This document shows positions 25,393-33,807 of a DNA stretch of 64,000 nucleotides, in pieces. The notes beneath the pieces were generated by a model. It saw only the letters and a program-made list of their open reading frames with translations. It had not been told where the DNA came from and searched no databases. The stretch's first letter is position 1, and each line of letters opens with the position of its first letter. The DNA is from Niabella aurantiaca DSM 17617 (GTDB lineage: Bacteria; Bacteroidota; Bacteroidia; Chitinophagales; Chitinophagaceae). Location: contig NZ_KB893649.1 in NCBI RefSeq assembly GCF_000374125.1, positions 182,928 through 246,927 of the forward strand. The letters run 5' to 3'. The translations under genes were made by a program, and so were the position numbers.

Positions 25393-25827
25393 ATGTTTAA
25401 TAAGAATACCCCCAAAGACAAAAAAACGAATTTGGATAACATCACCATCAATACCGTGATCGACGAAGGCATGCTGATAACCGGAAATATTTCCGGTGAG
25501 GGGGCCATAAGGATCGATGGAAAAGTTGAAGGCAATATCGATCTCAAAGAAGGCATTATCCTGGGCGAAAAGTCGGAAGTTACCGGCTCGGTAAAGAGCA
25601 ATATCATTGTTGTTCACGGAAAGCTGTACGGGAACCTGAACTGCCGCTACCTCTACATCAAAAGCACCGGCCTGATTGACGGGGATATTGAAGTGGGCGC
25701 CTTTGAGGTAGAACTGGGAGGCAAATACAATGGAACACTTAAAATGCAGGATCACGAAGCGCAAAGCAACGGAACACCCAAATCTAAAAAAGCAGTCTTG
25801 GAGGGAGAAGCCCTGCTGTCCAAGTAG
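25393..25827 (+). CDS. Bactofilin
   Basis: A 144-residue cytoskeletal protein of the bactofilin (CcmA/BacA) family. The core repeats build a right-handed beta-helix: VIDEGMLITGNISGEGAIRIDGKVEGNIDLKEG, ILGEKSEVTGSVKSNIIVVHGKLYGNLNCRYLYI, TGLIDGDIEVGAFEVELGGKYNGTL. Short disordered ends flank it, with a basic N-terminal tail (MFNKNTPKDKKTN) and a polar C-terminus. It assembles into nucleotide-independent filaments on the inner membrane. It is translated with the M23 peptidase gene directly upstream (4-nt gap). Confidence 0.95.
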   Translation: MFNKNTPKDKKTNLDNITINTVIDEGMLITGNISGEGAIRIDGKVEGNIDLKEGIILGEKSEVTGSVKSNIIVVHGKLYGNLNCRYLYIKSTGLIDGDIEVGAFEVELGGKYNGTLKMQDHEAQSNGTPKSKKAVLEGEALLSK

Positions 25828-26047
25828 ACAATATACCCGCCTGAATTCCATATAAAAGTTACCCGGAATTTTTCATATGCCGCAATCCGGATCATTGCCA
25901 TCCGCTTTTCGTTTCCGGACGCCAACAAAACACGGAGCATTGGCCGGGGTGCCCGGTCTTTACCCTGCCAAAAATAAAATGACGCCTATCTATCCGTTCT
26001 TTACCCAAACGCCCTAATTTTAGTTTCCACTTTTATAAAACGATTTT

Positions 26048-27277
26048 ATGCATACCGGAACCAGGATCTTTTTCTCAATGCTGGCCCTGCTCATTTGCCC
26101 GTTTGCCCGGGCCGGCAATAACAATCATTCAATGGGCCGCGATCGCATAGATACATTGCCATCTGTCGAAAAAAAGGCGCCCAACAGCAGTTACAGGCCG
26201 GCATTTAGCGGACAAACACGGGTAAGAGGCGCAAAGACCGCCGCCAATTATACCGTAGAAAAAATTGCAGAAAAAATAGGCGCGCCCTTTGCTATCGTGG
26301 CCATGCCGGACGGCCGGCTAATGGTTACCGTAAAAGCCGGGTATATGGAAATACGCGACCGGAACGGAGCCCTGGTAAAAAAAATTACGGGGTTTCCGGC
26401 TGTTGACCTGGTTGGCCAGGGTGGGCTGCTGGATGTTGCCTTCGATCCCCATTATGCCCGGAACCGGATGATCTACTGGACTTATTCAGAAAAACAGCCC
26501 CGGGGAAACCTGACCGCTGTAGCCAAAGGAAAGCTGAACGAAGCTGCGGGCCGGGTAGAAAATGTGTCGGTGATCTTCCGCGCAACCCCTGCTTTAAGAA
26601 GCAACCTGCACTTCGGTTCCAGGATCGTTTTTGACCGGTCTGGAAATTTGCTGGTAGCGGTAGGTGAACGATCGATTTTGGAAGGCCGGGCCCAGGCGCA
26701 GCAACTGCAATCAGGTTTGGGAAAGATATTCCGGATCACCACCAGTGGCAAACCGGCCGCCGGCAATCCCTTTCTTAACAAAGCAGGCATACAGCCGGAA
26801 ATTTACAGCTACGGGCACCGCAACCCCCAGGGGCTGGATATCCACCCTGCAACAGGGGAGCTTTGGGAAGCGGAGTTCGGGCCCCGGGGCGGTGATGAGA
26901 TCAATATCGTACGGGCGGGAAAAAACTATGGCTGGCCCGTGATCACCTATGGCATCGAGTACAATGGCTCAAAAGTTGGGGATGCCCTGCAGCAAAAGAA
27001 AGGAATGATACAGCCCGTCTATTACTGGGACCCGGTAATATCCCCCAGCGGGATATGCTTCTACAGGGGCAACGCCATACCGGAATGGAAAAACAATTTG
27101 TTTGTAGCTGCGCTGAGCGGTCAGCATATCGACCGCCTGATCATCAGGAACAATAAGGTTACGGGAGAAGAGCGATTGCTTACGGACAAAGGGGAGCGCT
27201 TCCGGGACCTGGCCTGTCTGAACGGCATGCTTTATACCATTACCGACAGGGGAACGATCTACCGCATCCGCCGGTAG
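26048..27277 (+). CDS. PQQ-dependent sugar dehydrogenase-like protein
   Basis: A 409-residue secreted six-bladed beta-propeller of the soluble glucose/aldose sugar dehydrogenase family (GSDH, YliI-like). It has a signal peptide (MHTGTRIFFSMLALLICPFARA). Family motifs are GAPFAIVAMPDGRLMVT, GQGGLLDVAFDPHY, EIYSYGHRNPQGLDIHPATGELWEAEFGPRGGDEINIV and GKNYGWPVITYG. The GHRNPQGL motif contributes PQQ and calcium contacts in relatives. It would oxidise aldoses in the periplasm if PQQ is supplied; no PQQ synthesis genes are in the window, and many relatives use scavenged PQQ. It appears monocistronic. Confidence 0.92.
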   Translation: MHTGTRIFFSMLALLICPFARAGNNNHSMGRDRIDTLPSVEKKAPNSSYRPAFSGQTRVRGAKTAANYTVEKIAEKIGAPFAIVAMPDGRLMVTVKAGYMEIRDRNGALVKKITGFPAVDLVGQGGLLDVAFDPHYARNRMIYWTYSEKQPRGNLTAVAKGKLNEAAGRVENVSVIFRATPALRSNLHFGSRIVFDRSGNLLVAVGERSILEGRAQAQQLQSGLGKIFRITTSGKPAAGNPFLNKAGIQPEIYSYGHRNPQGLDIHPATGELWEAEFGPRGGDEINIVRAGKNYGWPVITYGIEYNGSKVGDALQQKKGMIQPVYYWDPVISPSGICFYRGNAIPEWKNNLFVAALSGQHIDRLIIRNNKVTGEERLLTDKGERFRDLACLNGMLYTITDRGTIYRIRR

Positions 27278-27392
27278 TGTTCAATAAAGCAGCAGCCGTT
27301 GAAGTTAATGGCCGGGCTGCAGGCACAGACCGCCAACGGGTGCCGGAACAAAATCTCCGAAATTTTTAAATTTTCACAGCGGTAAAAAACGC

Positions 27393-27400
27393 TACTTTCG
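27393..27400 (+). promoter_or_regulatory. -7 promoter box of the 27417 gene
   Basis: TACTTTCG differs from TAnnTTTG at one base and lies 17 nt before ATG 27417, which favours that start over GTG 27408. Confidence 0.45.
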
Positions 27401-27416
27401 CAGCCTGGTGAAAGCA

Positions 27417-28394
27417 ATGAACAGGAACAACGAAACATTGGATACAGGCAGCAACTGTATTGAAGTGCAATATTTTTTTGAAGAGGAATCCCATTTGATG
27501 GACGCGCTGGTCCAGAACAAATGCGAATACGAATTGTTGGCACTCATCCGGGAAGTGGCTTCCCGTTTAAGACTCCGTGTAATTATTGAAACGGCGCCAT
27601 CTGCAGAAAAAGGCTTCAGACGATGCTTTAAGGTGGTGCTGAAAAAAGAACATAAAGCCGCAACAGCAGCAGTTTCCGTTGCCACTGTTGCGCTGGTGGC
27701 TGTTATTACTGCTCCGCTGTCGGCATCCGCGGGCGACGCAGCGCGGAACCTGATCGGGCAATTACTGGAAGCCCCTGAATTCAGCAACACCGGCAATAAA
27801 AGACTGCAGCTGCAGGTAGAAAAATTACGATTGCAGATGATGGCCGGTTGCGAACATCTGGACACCAGCAATATCATCAAAAAACGGCGATCAAACTTCT
27901 TTGAATTGCTGAACCGCTATCCCAGGATCAGCCGGGTCCGCTTTGCCGCTCTTGACGTACAGCAGGCAGGGATAACGCAGGAAAAGGATGTGCCCCGGCA
28001 GGACTTCGGCGCCTTTGTGCTCACCACAAATGTACTGGAGCCGGAGGAGGTCGACGATATCGATATTGAGATCATTTCTCCGGTATTGAAAAAGAGCAAT
28101 TACAAATGGACCGGCATGTACCAGGGGCGCCCACGCTCTTTTACCATGCAGTCCCGGGAGTTCAAAAAACTGGTGCAGTCCGGAAAAGTACAGTTTAAGA
28201 ATGGAACCTCCATCAACTGCCAGCTTACCATTCATAAAAAAATGAACAATGAAGGTACTGAACGCATCACCGGTATCACCATAGACCGGGTAAATCATTA
28301 TTTTGAAAACGACAAGCCCGTTGAAACCGTCGAAGGCAAAAGGCAGAAAAAACAGCCGGAACCGGAAATCACACAGTTAGCCTTGTTCATGTGA
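27417..28394 (+). CDS. Conserved membrane-associated protein with C-terminal QLALF motif
   Basis: A 325-residue protein (ATG 27417; an in-frame GTG lies 9 nt upstream). Layout: an N-terminal soluble domain (residues about 14-78, IEVQYFFEEESHLMDALVQN and LLALIREVASRLRLRVIIET), a hydrophobic segment (81-104, AATAAVSVATVALVAVITAP), a charged helical stretch (125-143), then a C-terminal domain starting NIIKKRRSNFFELLNRYPR and containing EIISPVLKKSNYKWTGMYQG and KNGTSINCQL. It ends with a Lys/Pro/Glu linker and ITQLALFM, which contains QLALF, the shape of a DNA-polymerase sliding-clamp-binding motif. I recall similar unnamed proteins in diverse bacteria but cannot assign a function. It is a single gene with its own promoter. 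Confidence 0.85.
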   Translation: MNRNNETLDTGSNCIEVQYFFEEESHLMDALVQNKCEYELLALIREVASRLRLRVIIETAPSAEKGFRRCFKVVLKKEHKAATAAVSVATVALVAVITAPLSASAGDAARNLIGQLLEAPEFSNTGNKRLQLQVEKLRLQMMAGCEHLDTSNIIKKRRSNFFELLNRYPRISRVRFAALDVQQAGITQEKDVPRQDFGAFVLTTNVLEPEEVDDIDIEIISPVLKKSNYKWTGMYQGRPRSFTMQSREFKKLVQSGKVQFKNGTSINCQLTIHKKMNNEGTERITGITIDRVNHYFENDKPVETVEGKRQKKQPEPEITQLALFM

Positions 28395-28938
28395 TCCGCC
28401 GTCGGTTGCCCGGGATCCGGTAAACAGGGTGTTCCTAAAAAATAAAAGGCCGGCCGGGAATGATTTTTCAGAAAGACCGGGAACATCTTAACCACGCGGG
28501 TAATAAAGATCGCCGGCAACGTTTCAATATGCTTTTGAATACACTCCAATACCGGAAATATTGTTGCACTCTCAGGATTTATATGGAATAAATGACCGCT
28601 GAACGGGGGCCTTCCGAATCTCGTAAAAAAAGCAGTTAGTCCTGGCAGACCAACCAGGTTCAAAGATACATATAAATACATTCTATTTATAATATATCTT
28701 CCTGTTGTTTTGTCACTATTTTTAGTGACAATGGGCATGATTAAGAGGGCGGTTCATCTCCCTTACCGGTATTTACGGCCGGTACAATTACACGGCCGCT
28801 TTACCGGCGCTTATATGAAAAAAAAGCATATTTGTGTGCTTTTTTGACTTCTGTAAATTTGCAGCTGAAATGGTGATCGTCTGTGTCCGCTTATGGCACA
28901 CAAACGTTTTTTATCAGCCAATTCCGATCCATACCCTT
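28395..28938. other. Spacer holding a consensus promoter
   Basis: No ORF with coding character; the 146-codon minus-strand frame at 28298-28738 overlaps the preceding gene and has no recognisable features. The right end contains a fully consensus promoter (28831-28861). Confidence 0.4.
28831..28861 (+). promoter_or_regulatory. Full-consensus Bacteroidota promoter
   Basis: TTTG at 28831-28834, exactly 19 nt, then TAAATTTG at 28854-28861. This matches both elements of the vegetative promoter. It makes the upstream in-frame GTG at 28834 an impossible start for the following gene. Confidence 0.7.
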
Positions 28939-29175
28939 ATGACATTGACTCAATTTCTGGCTTGTGATGAGCTGGACCAGCTAAGCGCGCTTTGGAAGGC
29001 AGAACTTATTGAAGAGAAGAATGACGATACGTTCACTTACTCTTTATATAAATTAGATGATTTCTATGTGCGGGTAAAAGTATTCACAAAGGACAAGTCC
29101 ATTTGTAGTTTCGAATGCATTAAAGATCCCGGTGATCATCCTGCACAGGCATTGCATGTAAAGACCGTTACGTAA
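28939..29175 (+). CDS. Small protein of unknown function
   Basis: A 78-residue soluble protein, MTLTQFLACDELDQLSALWK at the start, with mixed alpha/beta character (FTYSLYKLDDFYVRVKVFTK, SICSFECIKDPGDHPAQALH). I chose ATG 28939 because an upstream in-frame start at 28834 overlaps the promoter and one at 28870 would be nearly leaderless. The transcript leader from the consensus promoter is then about 70 nt. No family is recognised. The next feature is a long perfect hairpin that would end transcription. Confidence 0.7.
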   Translation: MTLTQFLACDELDQLSALWKAELIEEKNDDTFTYSLYKLDDFYVRVKVFTKDKSICSFECIKDPGDHPAQALHVKTVT

Positions 29176-29198
29176 ACGAGCATCAGGCAGGAAAACAA

Positions 29199-29235
29199 AC
29201 AGACCTGTCAGGTTTTAAAAACCTGACAGGTCTGT
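29199..29235. terminator. Perfect 18-bp-arm inverted repeat (terminator-like repeat)
   Basis: The arms 29199-29216 and 29218-29235 are exact reverse complements (ACAGACCTGTCAGGTTTT and its complement) around one base. A degenerate copy lies after the TonB receptor gene (53112-53152). It lies 24 nt past the small gene at 28939. No T-run follows the stem, but the arm itself contains TTTT, so termination is plausible. The same sequence family looks like a dispersed intergenic repeat. Confidence 0.6.
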
Positions 29236-29277
29236 AACCCTCCGCGGTCAAAAAAGGAGGCAGCCACCGGTTCATAA

Positions 29278-29303
29278 AAGGGCTGCCCTTTCAGACAGCC
29301 CTT
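29278..29303 (-). terminator. Terminator of the Gly-rich surface protein gene
   Basis: AAGGGCTG (29278-29285) pairs with CAGCCCTT (29296-29303); on the minus strand TTTT follows. It lies 40 nt past the stop and is part of a roughly 60-bp block duplicated after the paralogous gene (31056-31115). Confidence 0.7.
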
Positions 29304-29342
29304 CGTCATCCTGGTTTTTACTGCACTCTTTTAGCGGCAGGC

Positions 29343-30581
29343 CTATTGATTTCTGACAACCGCAACGATTTTAGAATAGTTGCTATGCCCGTTCGTATCC
29401 ACCTGCTCAATACGTATATAGCCTTTCCGGTCACTTTCGTCGGTAATGATCTCAGCACTGTTCTTGCTGCAGGAAACCGCGCCAAATCCGATAAGCACAT
29501 AGCCCAATACCGCCGCCATAAACATTTTACGGTTTCTCCGGGCGCCGCCAAAACCCAGGGCCGCCGCTGCCAGTACGGAAAGCCCCAGCAATACCGTGTT
29601 GCCGTTTTTATCAATGCGCACCGAATAAGTCGTAGTACCTGTAAATGCCGCGCCTGCATGTTTGGATTTTATGGTAGCGATGGTTTGGAAATCTTTTCCA
29701 TCTTCAGACGCCTGTATATTAAAATGATCGTTGTTGGCCTCGTCCTCTGTAGTAAAACTCACCAGCAGGTCATCCCCCCCGGTGGTGGCCGTAATGGGCC
29801 CAAACTGTACAGGGAGCACCTGCAGTATGGTTATCTCTACCCTGCCATCACCGCCAATGCCGCCTGACCTGCTATTCCCGGAGTTCGTCCGGAAACCGCC
29901 GCCGCCACCTCCTCCGGGAGCAATACCAGGCCCGGCATTGATGGTGCTATTAGCGCCGTCGCCGCCGTTACCACCACCATTCCCACTGCCTTGGGTCTGG
30001 TTCAGACCATTGCCGCCATCACCCCCTACACCTGCGGCGCCGCCGCCACCGCCGCCATAACCCCCATTACCGTTATCGCCATCAGCTCCGTTGCCTCCTC
30101 CATTGGTTACAATACTGGTTGCACCCCAAAAGATCCAGCCGGCCGTTGGCGCTGCATTACCACCGCTTCCCCCCTGGGTCTGATCGAGAAAGCTGCTTGC
30201 GTTGCCGCCATTGGCTCTAATAGCATAAAGGATTGGCACTATCTCAAAATAAGAGTCATCGCCGCCGGTATTCGCGCCGCCACCATTACCTACGTAGACG
30301 TCATAGGTACCCTCTTCCAGCGTAACGGTTACCTGGGAATAAGCACCGCCACCACCGCCGCCACCGGCGTTATTACCGCCCGAAGAACGGGTTCTGCCAC
30401 CGGCGCCGGCACCCCATACTTTGATAATTGCCAGTTGGGATTGACCCGACGGCACGGTATAGGAATGGCCTCCCGGAGTGGAAAAAATAGTTGTTTGTGC
30501 AGATACCGTAGAAAGCAATACTAATAAAGCGCCAACAAGAACGAACCGGATATTCATCCTGTTGCAGAACAATGATTTCAT
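29343..30581 (-). CDS. Gly-rich secreted protein with membrane-split Fn3-like C-terminus (paralog A)
   Basis: A 412-residue protein with a signal peptide (cleavage near Ala28). Residues about 31-250 form a glycine-rich repeat domain (VWGAGAGGRTRSSGGNNAGG, YDVYVGNGGGANTGGDD). Then comes the Fn3-like module common in Bacteroidota exported proteins: LPVQFGPI, LLVSFTTEDEANNDHFNIQA, SEDGKDFQTIATIKSK. Where the module should close, two hydrophobic segments appear (about 329-345 and 353-370) joined by basic GARRNRK and followed by a lipobox-like VSC-SKNS (Cys371). The usual closing strand YIRIEQVDTNGHSNYSKIV (388-406) comes only after them. The same layout occurs in the neighbouring gene. Function unknown; a surface or adhesive role is inferred. 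Confidence 0.85.
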   Translation of the reverse strand: MKSLFCNRMNIRFVLVGALLVLLSTVSAQTTIFSTPGGHSYTVPSGQSQLAIIKVWGAGAGGRTRSSGGNNAGGGGGGGAYSQVTVTLEEGTYDVYVGNGGGANTGGDDSYFEIVPILYAIRANGGNASSFLDQTQGGSGGNAAPTAGWIFWGATSIVTNGGGNGADGDNGNGGYGGGGGGAAGVGGDGGNGLNQTQGSGNGGGNGGDGANSTINAGPGIAPGGGGGGGFRTNSGNSRSGGIGGDGRVEITILQVLPVQFGPITATTGGDDLLVSFTTEDEANNDHFNIQASEDGKDFQTIATIKSKHAGAAFTGTTTYSVRIDKNGNTVLLGLSVLAAAALGFGGARRNRKMFMAAVLGYVLIGFGAVSCSKNSAEIITDESDRKGYIRIEQVDTNGHSNYSKIVAVVRNQ

Positions 30582-31116
30582 TTTGTGCAGTTTTAAGAAT
30601 TAAGTAAATCTGTAGTTGGTGTGGTAAAGCAAAAGTTGAATTCAAAAAATTCCGGCACACTTAGGGGGCATCAGAAATAGTTTGAGTGGCTGCATCAATG
30701 ACCATACAACAAGATCACACTTGAAAGACGACCTGCCTTACAAAATGGAATCATTCCGGTATGTTCAGTATATTGGAGTTTCAGAGGAGCACGGGATCCG
30801 AAGTGGATCGCCAAGGTTAGTTTAAAGGAAGTACCAGTTGCTTGCTTTCTTAGAGTACCGACGCTGACAAAAGTACATCATCAGCCCTCCCCTGTCAATA
30901 CCCCTGGTGGGGTATTTTGAGCCGTACTCCTGAAACACCATCAAAAAAGCCGCTTCCTTTGGGGGAAGCAGCTTTAAATGAGCGGCCGGCTAAAGGCTTA
31001 CATCTACCGCCAACAAAACGCAGGTTCATTTACAAGGCCGTGCAGGAGGCTCAGCACCGGTTCATAAAGGGCTGTCTTTTCAGACAGCCCGTCGTCATCC
31101 CGGTTTTTACTGCACC
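30582..31116. other. Spacer between the surface-protein paralogs
   Basis: No gene. It holds the conserved leader of paralog A (30582-30603, TGTGCAGTTTTAAGAATTAA) and shared upstream words (ATTCAAAAAATTC, AGTTTGAGTGGC). On the right it holds the terminator block of paralog B. Confidence 0.55.
31069..31090 (-). terminator. Terminator of the second surface-protein gene
   Basis: GGGCTGTCT (31069-31077) pairs with AGACAGCCC (31082-31090) around a 4-nt loop. It is embedded in the block duplicated at 29266-29326. Confidence 0.7.
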
Positions 31117-32541
31117 TTAATCATTAACAACCTTTATTACTTTTGAATAACTCACCCCACCATCCTGGGTGTGTTGCGCAACGCGTATGTACGCAATTGA
31201 ATCCTTTTTTGCCTCCATTGTACTACCGTCTTTAAGGCAGGCCCCGGCAGCTACTACAATGACCACCAATGCCAGTGCTCTCAACCATCTGGATCTTACC
31301 AGCGTGAGGAGGAACAGTCCGCCCAACCCGATCGCAGCCAGCGACACCGGTACATTCAATGCCAAACTATAATCGATCGGCAGGTCCGAATTCCCATTCA
31401 CCGCTTTTGAGTTCAGCTTGCCAATGACCGTCCAGTTCTGTCCGTCTTCGGAGCCTTCCACTATAAATTCTTTATTGTTCTTCTCGGTCAATGTTCTCCA
31501 GTTTACAACCAGCTTGCCGCTCTTTTTACTCACACTGATGTTTTCAAATGCGGAGGGAAGCGGTATGCAGGCATTGACAATGGGTGTTACCAGCGCTGTC
31601 GTTATCGGAGTCGGCGCTCCTCCCCCGTTAGAGATCTGCATATCCCTCAGCACTATGTAAAGCACTTTATCATGGTAGGGATTGCTGTTCGAATAGGGTG
31701 CGGGGTAAATAGCCGGCATTGTAAGGGAGCTGAAATTCATGGGAGAATTGCTACCCTGGGTAACGTTATAAGTGGTCGCGCCTGTGTAGATCTTCTGATC
31801 CGTTCCCAGATCAAGCTGTGTATTGCCGTTTGTTTCGATGTACACATCAAACTGGAAAGAAATAGTGCTTCCAAGCCCGTTCACGGCTACGGCAAAATTC
31901 AGAATATTTGTGGTACCACAATCGATGGTGCCGGTAACAGTAGGATCGTTTGCGGTAATGGTAATACCAGCAGTAGCGCACTGAACGGTTTTTCCGTTAT
32001 TGGACTGACTGGACCAGGAATCTCCTTTAAAAACCGGAGGGTTGCCGGCGTCACAGGCCCCGGGAATCAGGATCTCGATATTCTTAAATGTAAACCGGTA
32101 AACAGTTCCGCTGATCAATGTTTTTGTATATGTTAACCCATCTGCGGCATCCAGTACTTTAATGCTCGGATCGGAATCGGGCGGATAGGTCGGAGACAAT
32201 ACCGGGTTTCCTGTATTGGTATTGTCAAGCGCAATGGTAAACAACGCATTTGCCAAATCACTCGCAGTAGGTGCGGAGCTGGGATTGGGGTAAGTTAAAT
32301 TCGGATAGTCCGCAAGTTTCCATAAATGAATATACGTCCACTTATTCCCCGAATTGATGTCAATATCCACAGAAAGGTCAATGACCGATTTGCAGTATTG
32401 TACATTGTTAATCGTAACTGTTTGTGTGCTGAGTAATTGAACCAGGGGGCTGGTAAATGTACAAGCCGCAGCATATACTTTTTTATGCGTACATAAGAGG
32501 GAAAGAACAATAGTCGTTAAAATTAAAAACCGAGTTTTCAT
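31117..32541 (-). CDS. Secreted protein with membrane-split Fn3-like C-terminus (paralog B)
   Basis: A 474-residue protein with a signal peptide (MKTRFLILTTIVLSLLCTHK, cleavage near Ala25). Residues about 27-325 form one or two cysteine-containing beta domains (CTFTSPLVQLLSTQTVTINN, DLSVDIDINSGNKWTYIHLW) unrelated to paralog A. The C-terminus repeats paralog A: LPSAFENISVSKKSGKLVVNW, RTLTEKNNKEFIVEGSEDGQ, then two hydrophobic helices (about 397-415 and 422-434) joined by RSRWLR, a lipobox-like GAC-LKDG (Cys435), and the closing strand YIRVAQHTQDGGVSYSKVIK (451-470). Leader and terminator are also shared with paralog A, so the pair is likely a duplication with a swapped N-terminal domain. Function unknown. 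Confidence 0.85.
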   Translation of the reverse strand: MKTRFLILTTIVLSLLCTHKKVYAAACTFTSPLVQLLSTQTVTINNVQYCKSVIDLSVDIDINSGNKWTYIHLWKLADYPNLTYPNPSSAPTASDLANALFTIALDNTNTGNPVLSPTYPPDSDPSIKVLDAADGLTYTKTLISGTVYRFTFKNIEILIPGACDAGNPPVFKGDSWSSQSNNGKTVQCATAGITITANDPTVTGTIDCGTTNILNFAVAVNGLGSTISFQFDVYIETNGNTQLDLGTDQKIYTGATTYNVTQGSNSPMNFSSLTMPAIYPAPYSNSNPYHDKVLYIVLRDMQISNGGGAPTPITTALVTPIVNACIPLPSAFENISVSKKSGKLVVNWRTLTEKNNKEFIVEGSEDGQNWTVIGKLNSKAVNGNSDLPIDYSLALNVPVSLAAIGLGGLFLLTLVRSRWLRALALVVIVVAAGACLKDGSTMEAKKDSIAYIRVAQHTQDGGVSYSKVIKVVND

Positions 32542-33807
32542 TTGTGCAGTTTTAAGAATTAAAAAATAGAAGAATTACCAGTGAATGACAGCTGGCGGAG
32601 AGGGCATACGGATTCAAAAAATTCAGATACACAACGGGTATCGCAATAGTTTTGAGTGGCGGGCCACAGCACTTGTTTGCAGGTGGTACAACCGGGTAGT
32701 AAAGTTCCACACCCAGCAACAATAGCCGGTAGCCTGTATGGTCGGGTTTCATAGCATAGCGCAACATCCGCAACGGATGTAATCTATTGGCTTACGAGGG
32801 TATAGGGTAATAACGGACCAGGCCAGAGGCCTAAAAACACATCAGGGTCGTATACAACCGAACACCTTCAGCGTTCCTGAAAAAGGGGAAATATTTCTGC
32901 GCCATAACGAACCGGTTCCTGCACAGGCATCCGTTTTCATAAACAATCTAAAAATAGCCTGCGGTTCCGGGATCAGCACTTCATGTATCCAGCGGGCACA
33001 GGCGTTTTTATTTTCTGCCGGTACCGCTTACGAAACAGTTGTTTTACTTGCAAGTTGCTGTTTGGTATCCTTTCACACCCAAAGTTAATCATATATAAAT
33101 GTGCCGTTATTCGAAATTCGATGAACCCTGTGTATGGTTCGGCAGAGACCACTTCCCCATCGCCCGGCACCCTCATAGCAAGGCCCCCGTGTAAAGAATT
33201 ACCGGAGGCCTGATCTTGCATTATAAAACTATCTTCTGTGTTCTTTTCAGTTACCCGGTATCGGCTACAGGAGGAGCATTGCTTCTTTCTTTTGAATCAG
33301 CTTCCAGTACCGGTCAGACCTGATGCCCCTCCATCAGTATCCTCCTGTTCCCGGCAGGGGCAGCTGACCGGCCAGATGAGCAGGCGGGTAACATCAGCCC
33401 CGGTTAAAAACATACCTGGAAAATTGTCGGAACGGAGCTCCGCGCTTTGCCCCGCTGTTCTACGAAGTCTTTACCATCGTTGAATGCTTCCGCTTCAAAA
33501 TGACCATTGCTTTGTAAATGCAGTAATGTTTACAAGTGTTGGTCTTTCAACATTCCTGATGGCAGATTTTAACAGTTAGCCGGTATAAAAAATCCCGTCC
33601 GGCGTCAACAGCGTTTCAAAATTAGGTTTGCGAAAAATGTAACGATTTGAAATTCGATGAACACTGTTCTTTATTCGGCAGGCAGGTTCAATGAACCGTT
33701 AACGCATCGGTAGCAGTGTACCGGTTCTCCATGTGGCGGATCCGGTGTTTCAAAAACAGAAGATCCGGGGCAGCCGGGCAGAACAGGCAGTGCTTTTCTA
33801 CAGATCC
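32542..33807. other. 1.27-kb gene-free spacer
   Basis: No supportable gene on either strand; the short frames present lack coding features. It begins with the leader conserved between the two surface proteins (32542-32562) and contains a direct repeat (33113-33147 and 33649-33683) and a lengthened word-like region. Decayed coding DNA is possible but I cannot identify it. Confidence 0.5.
33113..33683 (+). repeat. Direct repeat pair with GAAATTCGATGAAC core
   Basis: Two copies, 33113-33147 and 33649-33683, share a 14-nt identical core followed by a less conserved arm that ends TTCGGCAG in both. They are 536 bp apart in the gene-free spacer. Confidence 0.5.

Noticed and set aside
29731..30060. 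Proline-rich plus-strand frame antisense to the Gly-rich surface protein
   Set aside because: Gly codon repeats on the sense strand read as Pro runs on the other; the sense gene has signal peptide, leader and terminator.
32973..33221. 82-codon minus-strand frame in the 1.27-kb gap
   Set aside because: No promoter, no domain and an equally long opposite frame.
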